This document shows positions 7,065-8,478 of a DNA stretch of 8,478 nt, one piece after another. The position numbers and the translations under genes were made by a program. How positions within the stretch are numbered: the stretch's first letter is position 1; the number at the start of each line of letters is the position of its first letter. This stretch comes from Chryseobacterium sp. UBA6632 (GTDB taxonomy: Bacteria; Bacteroidota; Bacteroidia; Flavobacteriales; Weeksellaceae): NCBI GenBank assembly GCA_002455915.1, contig DKLU01000480.1, forward strand, positions 1 to 8,478. The letters run 5' to 3'. The notes beneath the pieces were generated by a model, which was not told the origin of the DNA, searched no databases, and saw nothing but the letters and a program-made list of their open reading frames with translations.

Positions 7065-8478
7065 TTAGTTGAACATATACCACACAATTCCGATGTTTAA
7101 CCTAAAATCATAAACCGGATAGTGCGGAAATGCGTACGCTTTATTATTTGAGATAGCCGATCCCACTTGCTGACCTTCAATAAAGAAGAACATTTTTTTA
7201 ATTTTCATATTAAAATAAACGTCTACCAAAGGCTGTCCGCCGATAGAGAAGGAGCCGGAACCCGGCAAAATGTATTCGTTAATGATTGGAAGGTATTCTC
7301 TTGTTGCAAACTTCGAGAAATAATAAATCTTGACACCAGTTTGCACTTCTGCAGCTTTCTTAAACCATTTTCCCTGATAAAAAATATTGGCTCTACCAAT
7401 GAAACTAGGCATCGGATAAAGATCTTTATTTGATAAAGCATTCTGAAACTGTAATCTTGTATTCAAATGGAAATTTCCATAGCTAAATGTAGCATCGCCT
7501 CCAATTTGAGAAATATTCAGAGAACTTTCGCTTTGTTTTGGCTGTGCGCTACTGTCGAAGTACGTGTAATTATCAATTCTGAAATAGTTGGCAAATAATT
7601 CGGTTTTGAACCATTTTAAATTGATATTTCCTCCAATCTCAGTGATCGACTGGTTTTTCGCATCCTGCAGATAATAATTAAATCTATTATAGATCGAAGT
7701 ATTCAAAAGATAGTTGAAGCTTGGATAAACGCTTTGGAAATTCACCTTCGCATTTACAAAATAATCTTTGATTGGTTCAAATCTTAAACTATTGGTCGTC
7801 TTTAGATAATTCCCAAATTCGCTTCCTTTTGAAAATTCCAAGAATGAATTTAAATGAATTTTGTCAAAAAGTTTAACCTCTAAATTTCCAACTGCACCTA
7901 ATCTATTTTCTTTAAGCTTTGTTGGATAAGCTACATCGTTGATTGTAATTCCGTTTTCTAAACCAAACTCAAGCATTTGATAACGAACTCCGGCATCCAG
8001 TTTCAAGTTTTCTTTATCAAAAACCAAACTTACAGTATTGCTTAAATTATTTGAAAATTTCTGAGTTCCCAACGAGTACCCATTTACCAACTCATTGGCA
8101 TTTGTATACCAATATCCTTCCAAAGCATTCTGATGATAGAAATATTTATTTCCCTGATGAAAAATCGTGTGCCTGATTCTGAACGGGAATTTTTCTGCAT
8201 TGAAAGGCGTAAACTGATGGCTTAAATAATATCTTCGGTACGAAAACTGCGAACTTGAGCCTGACAGATTTACCTGCATATTCTGGCGGTTACTTGAATT
8301 GCTGTCGCCATCTTGGAAAAGATCGTCTCTGGTAATCCCTCCATTCTCCTGATTATTTACGTTTTGATGTAAATAGTGGGCAAACAATTCATAATTCCCG
8401 CTTTTGGAAATATAATGTCCGGAAAATAAAGTATTATTATTGGCCGCCAGTGTATTTCTGTAAAGCCCCTGAGACCGA
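7065..8478 (-). CDS. Putative outer-membrane porin (Porin_10-like), partial, N-terminus outside window
   Basis: The reading frame is open from the window edge (last full codon at 8477-8475) to the TAA at 7067-7065, showing 470 residues. The TTG at 8387 is simply an internal Leu codon. Signal peptide and start lie beyond the window; relatives I recall are about 600-650 residues long. The visible part is rich in aromatic residues, with alternating polar/hydrophobic strands and Asn/Gly/Ser-rich turns, as expected for an outer-membrane beta-barrel. Examples are FSYRRYYLSHQF, FRIRHTIFHQGNKYFYHQ, KMFFFIEGQQVG and the final strand RLNIGIVWYMFN. The near-terminal Phe resembles an outer-membrane targeting signal. 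It resembles Flavobacteriia proteins annotated only as 'putative porin'; the substrate is unknown. No SusD-like partner gene or TonB plug is visible, so it is not evidently a SusC-type receptor. bshC follows after 13 bases. Confidence is high that it is a real barrel gene and moderate on the exact family. Confidence 0.78.
   Translation of the reverse strand, partial: RSQGLYRNTLAANNNTLFSGHYISKSGNYELFAHYLHQNVNNQENGGITRDDLFQDGDSNSSNRQNMQVNLSGSSSQFSYRRYYLSHQFTPFNAEKFPFRIRHTIFHQGNKYFYHQNALEGYWYTNANELVNGYSLGTQKFSNNLSNTVSLVFDKENLKLDAGVRYQMLEFGLENGITINDVAYPTKLKENRLGAVGNLEVKLFDKIHLNSFLEFSKGSEFGNYLKTTNSLRFEPIKDYFVNAKVNFQSVYPSFNYLLNTSIYNRFNYYLQDAKNQSITEIGGNINLKWFKTELFANYFRIDNYTYFDSSAQPKQSESSLNISQIGGDATFSYGNFHLNTRLQFQNALSNKDLYPMPSFIGRANIFYQGKWFKKAAEVQTGVKIYYFSKFATREYLPIINEYILPGSGSFSIGGQPLVDVYFNMKIKKMFFFIEGQQVGSAISNNKAYAFPHYPVYDFRLNIGIVWYMFN

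Noticed and set aside
7167..7441. Overlapping short open frames on both strands within the porin gene
   Set aside because: The porin frame continues through here with barrel-like sequence, and the alternatives show no family features.
8385..8387. TTG as a possible start of the porin protein
   Set aside because: The frame stays open to the window edge with barrel-like residues upstream, and no signal peptide follows the TTG, so it is an internal Leu codon.
1..8478. Mobile element, CRISPR array, tRNA/rRNA, toxin-antitoxin or defence system
   Set aside because: I saw no direct-repeat arrays, terminal inverted repeats, transposase, cloverleaf sequence or small paired genes; six ordinary genes and short gaps account for the window.

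Overview
The window looks like ordinary chromosomal DNA from a member of the Flavobacteriia, most likely a Chryseobacterium-like Weeksellaceae. Four things support this: the AT-rich sequence; A-rich translation starts without Shine-Dalgarno motifs; TAnnTTTG-type -7 promoter elements; and a gene set typical of that class (GYDIA-type GHMP kinase, BshC, Porin_10-like protein, LysM/PBP1-fold protein). The genus is inferred from protein resemblance and was not tested.

All six genes lie on the minus strand, so transcription runs from high to low coordinates. In transcription order they are: the 3' part of a putative outer-membrane porin (7065 to beyond 8478); bshC, the last enzyme of bacillithiol synthesis (5465-7051), with a TTG start; a secreted protein with four LysM domains and a C-terminal periplasmic-binding-protein-like domain (3495-5426); fabD, malonyl-CoA:ACP transacylase (2569-3444); a GHMP-family kinase with the GYDIA motif (1654-2559); and pckA, ATP-dependent PEP carboxykinase (1525 down past position 1, missing only its C-terminus).

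Spacing and signals suggest transcription units. The porin and bshC are 13 bases apart and probably co-transcribed. A well-formed flavobacterial promoter (TTG-N19-TATTTTTG) inside the 3' end of bshC probably drives the LysM gene. fabD follows after 50 bases that include a candidate -7 box, and the GHMP kinase follows fabD by 9 bases. A strong intrinsic terminator whose stem contains the GHMP kinase stop codon closes this unit. pckA then has its own 128-base upstream region with a TAnnTTTG element.

The genes do not form one obvious pathway. They cover central metabolism (pckA), fatty acid initiation (fabD), a probable isoprenoid-type kinase, thiol redox buffering (bshC) and envelope proteins (LysM protein, porin). 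I found no mobile element, CRISPR array, RNA gene, phage gene or defence system, and no convincing new system. The item most worth following is the LysM/PBP1-fold fusion, whose role is undefined. No stretch longer than 300 bases lacks a gene.
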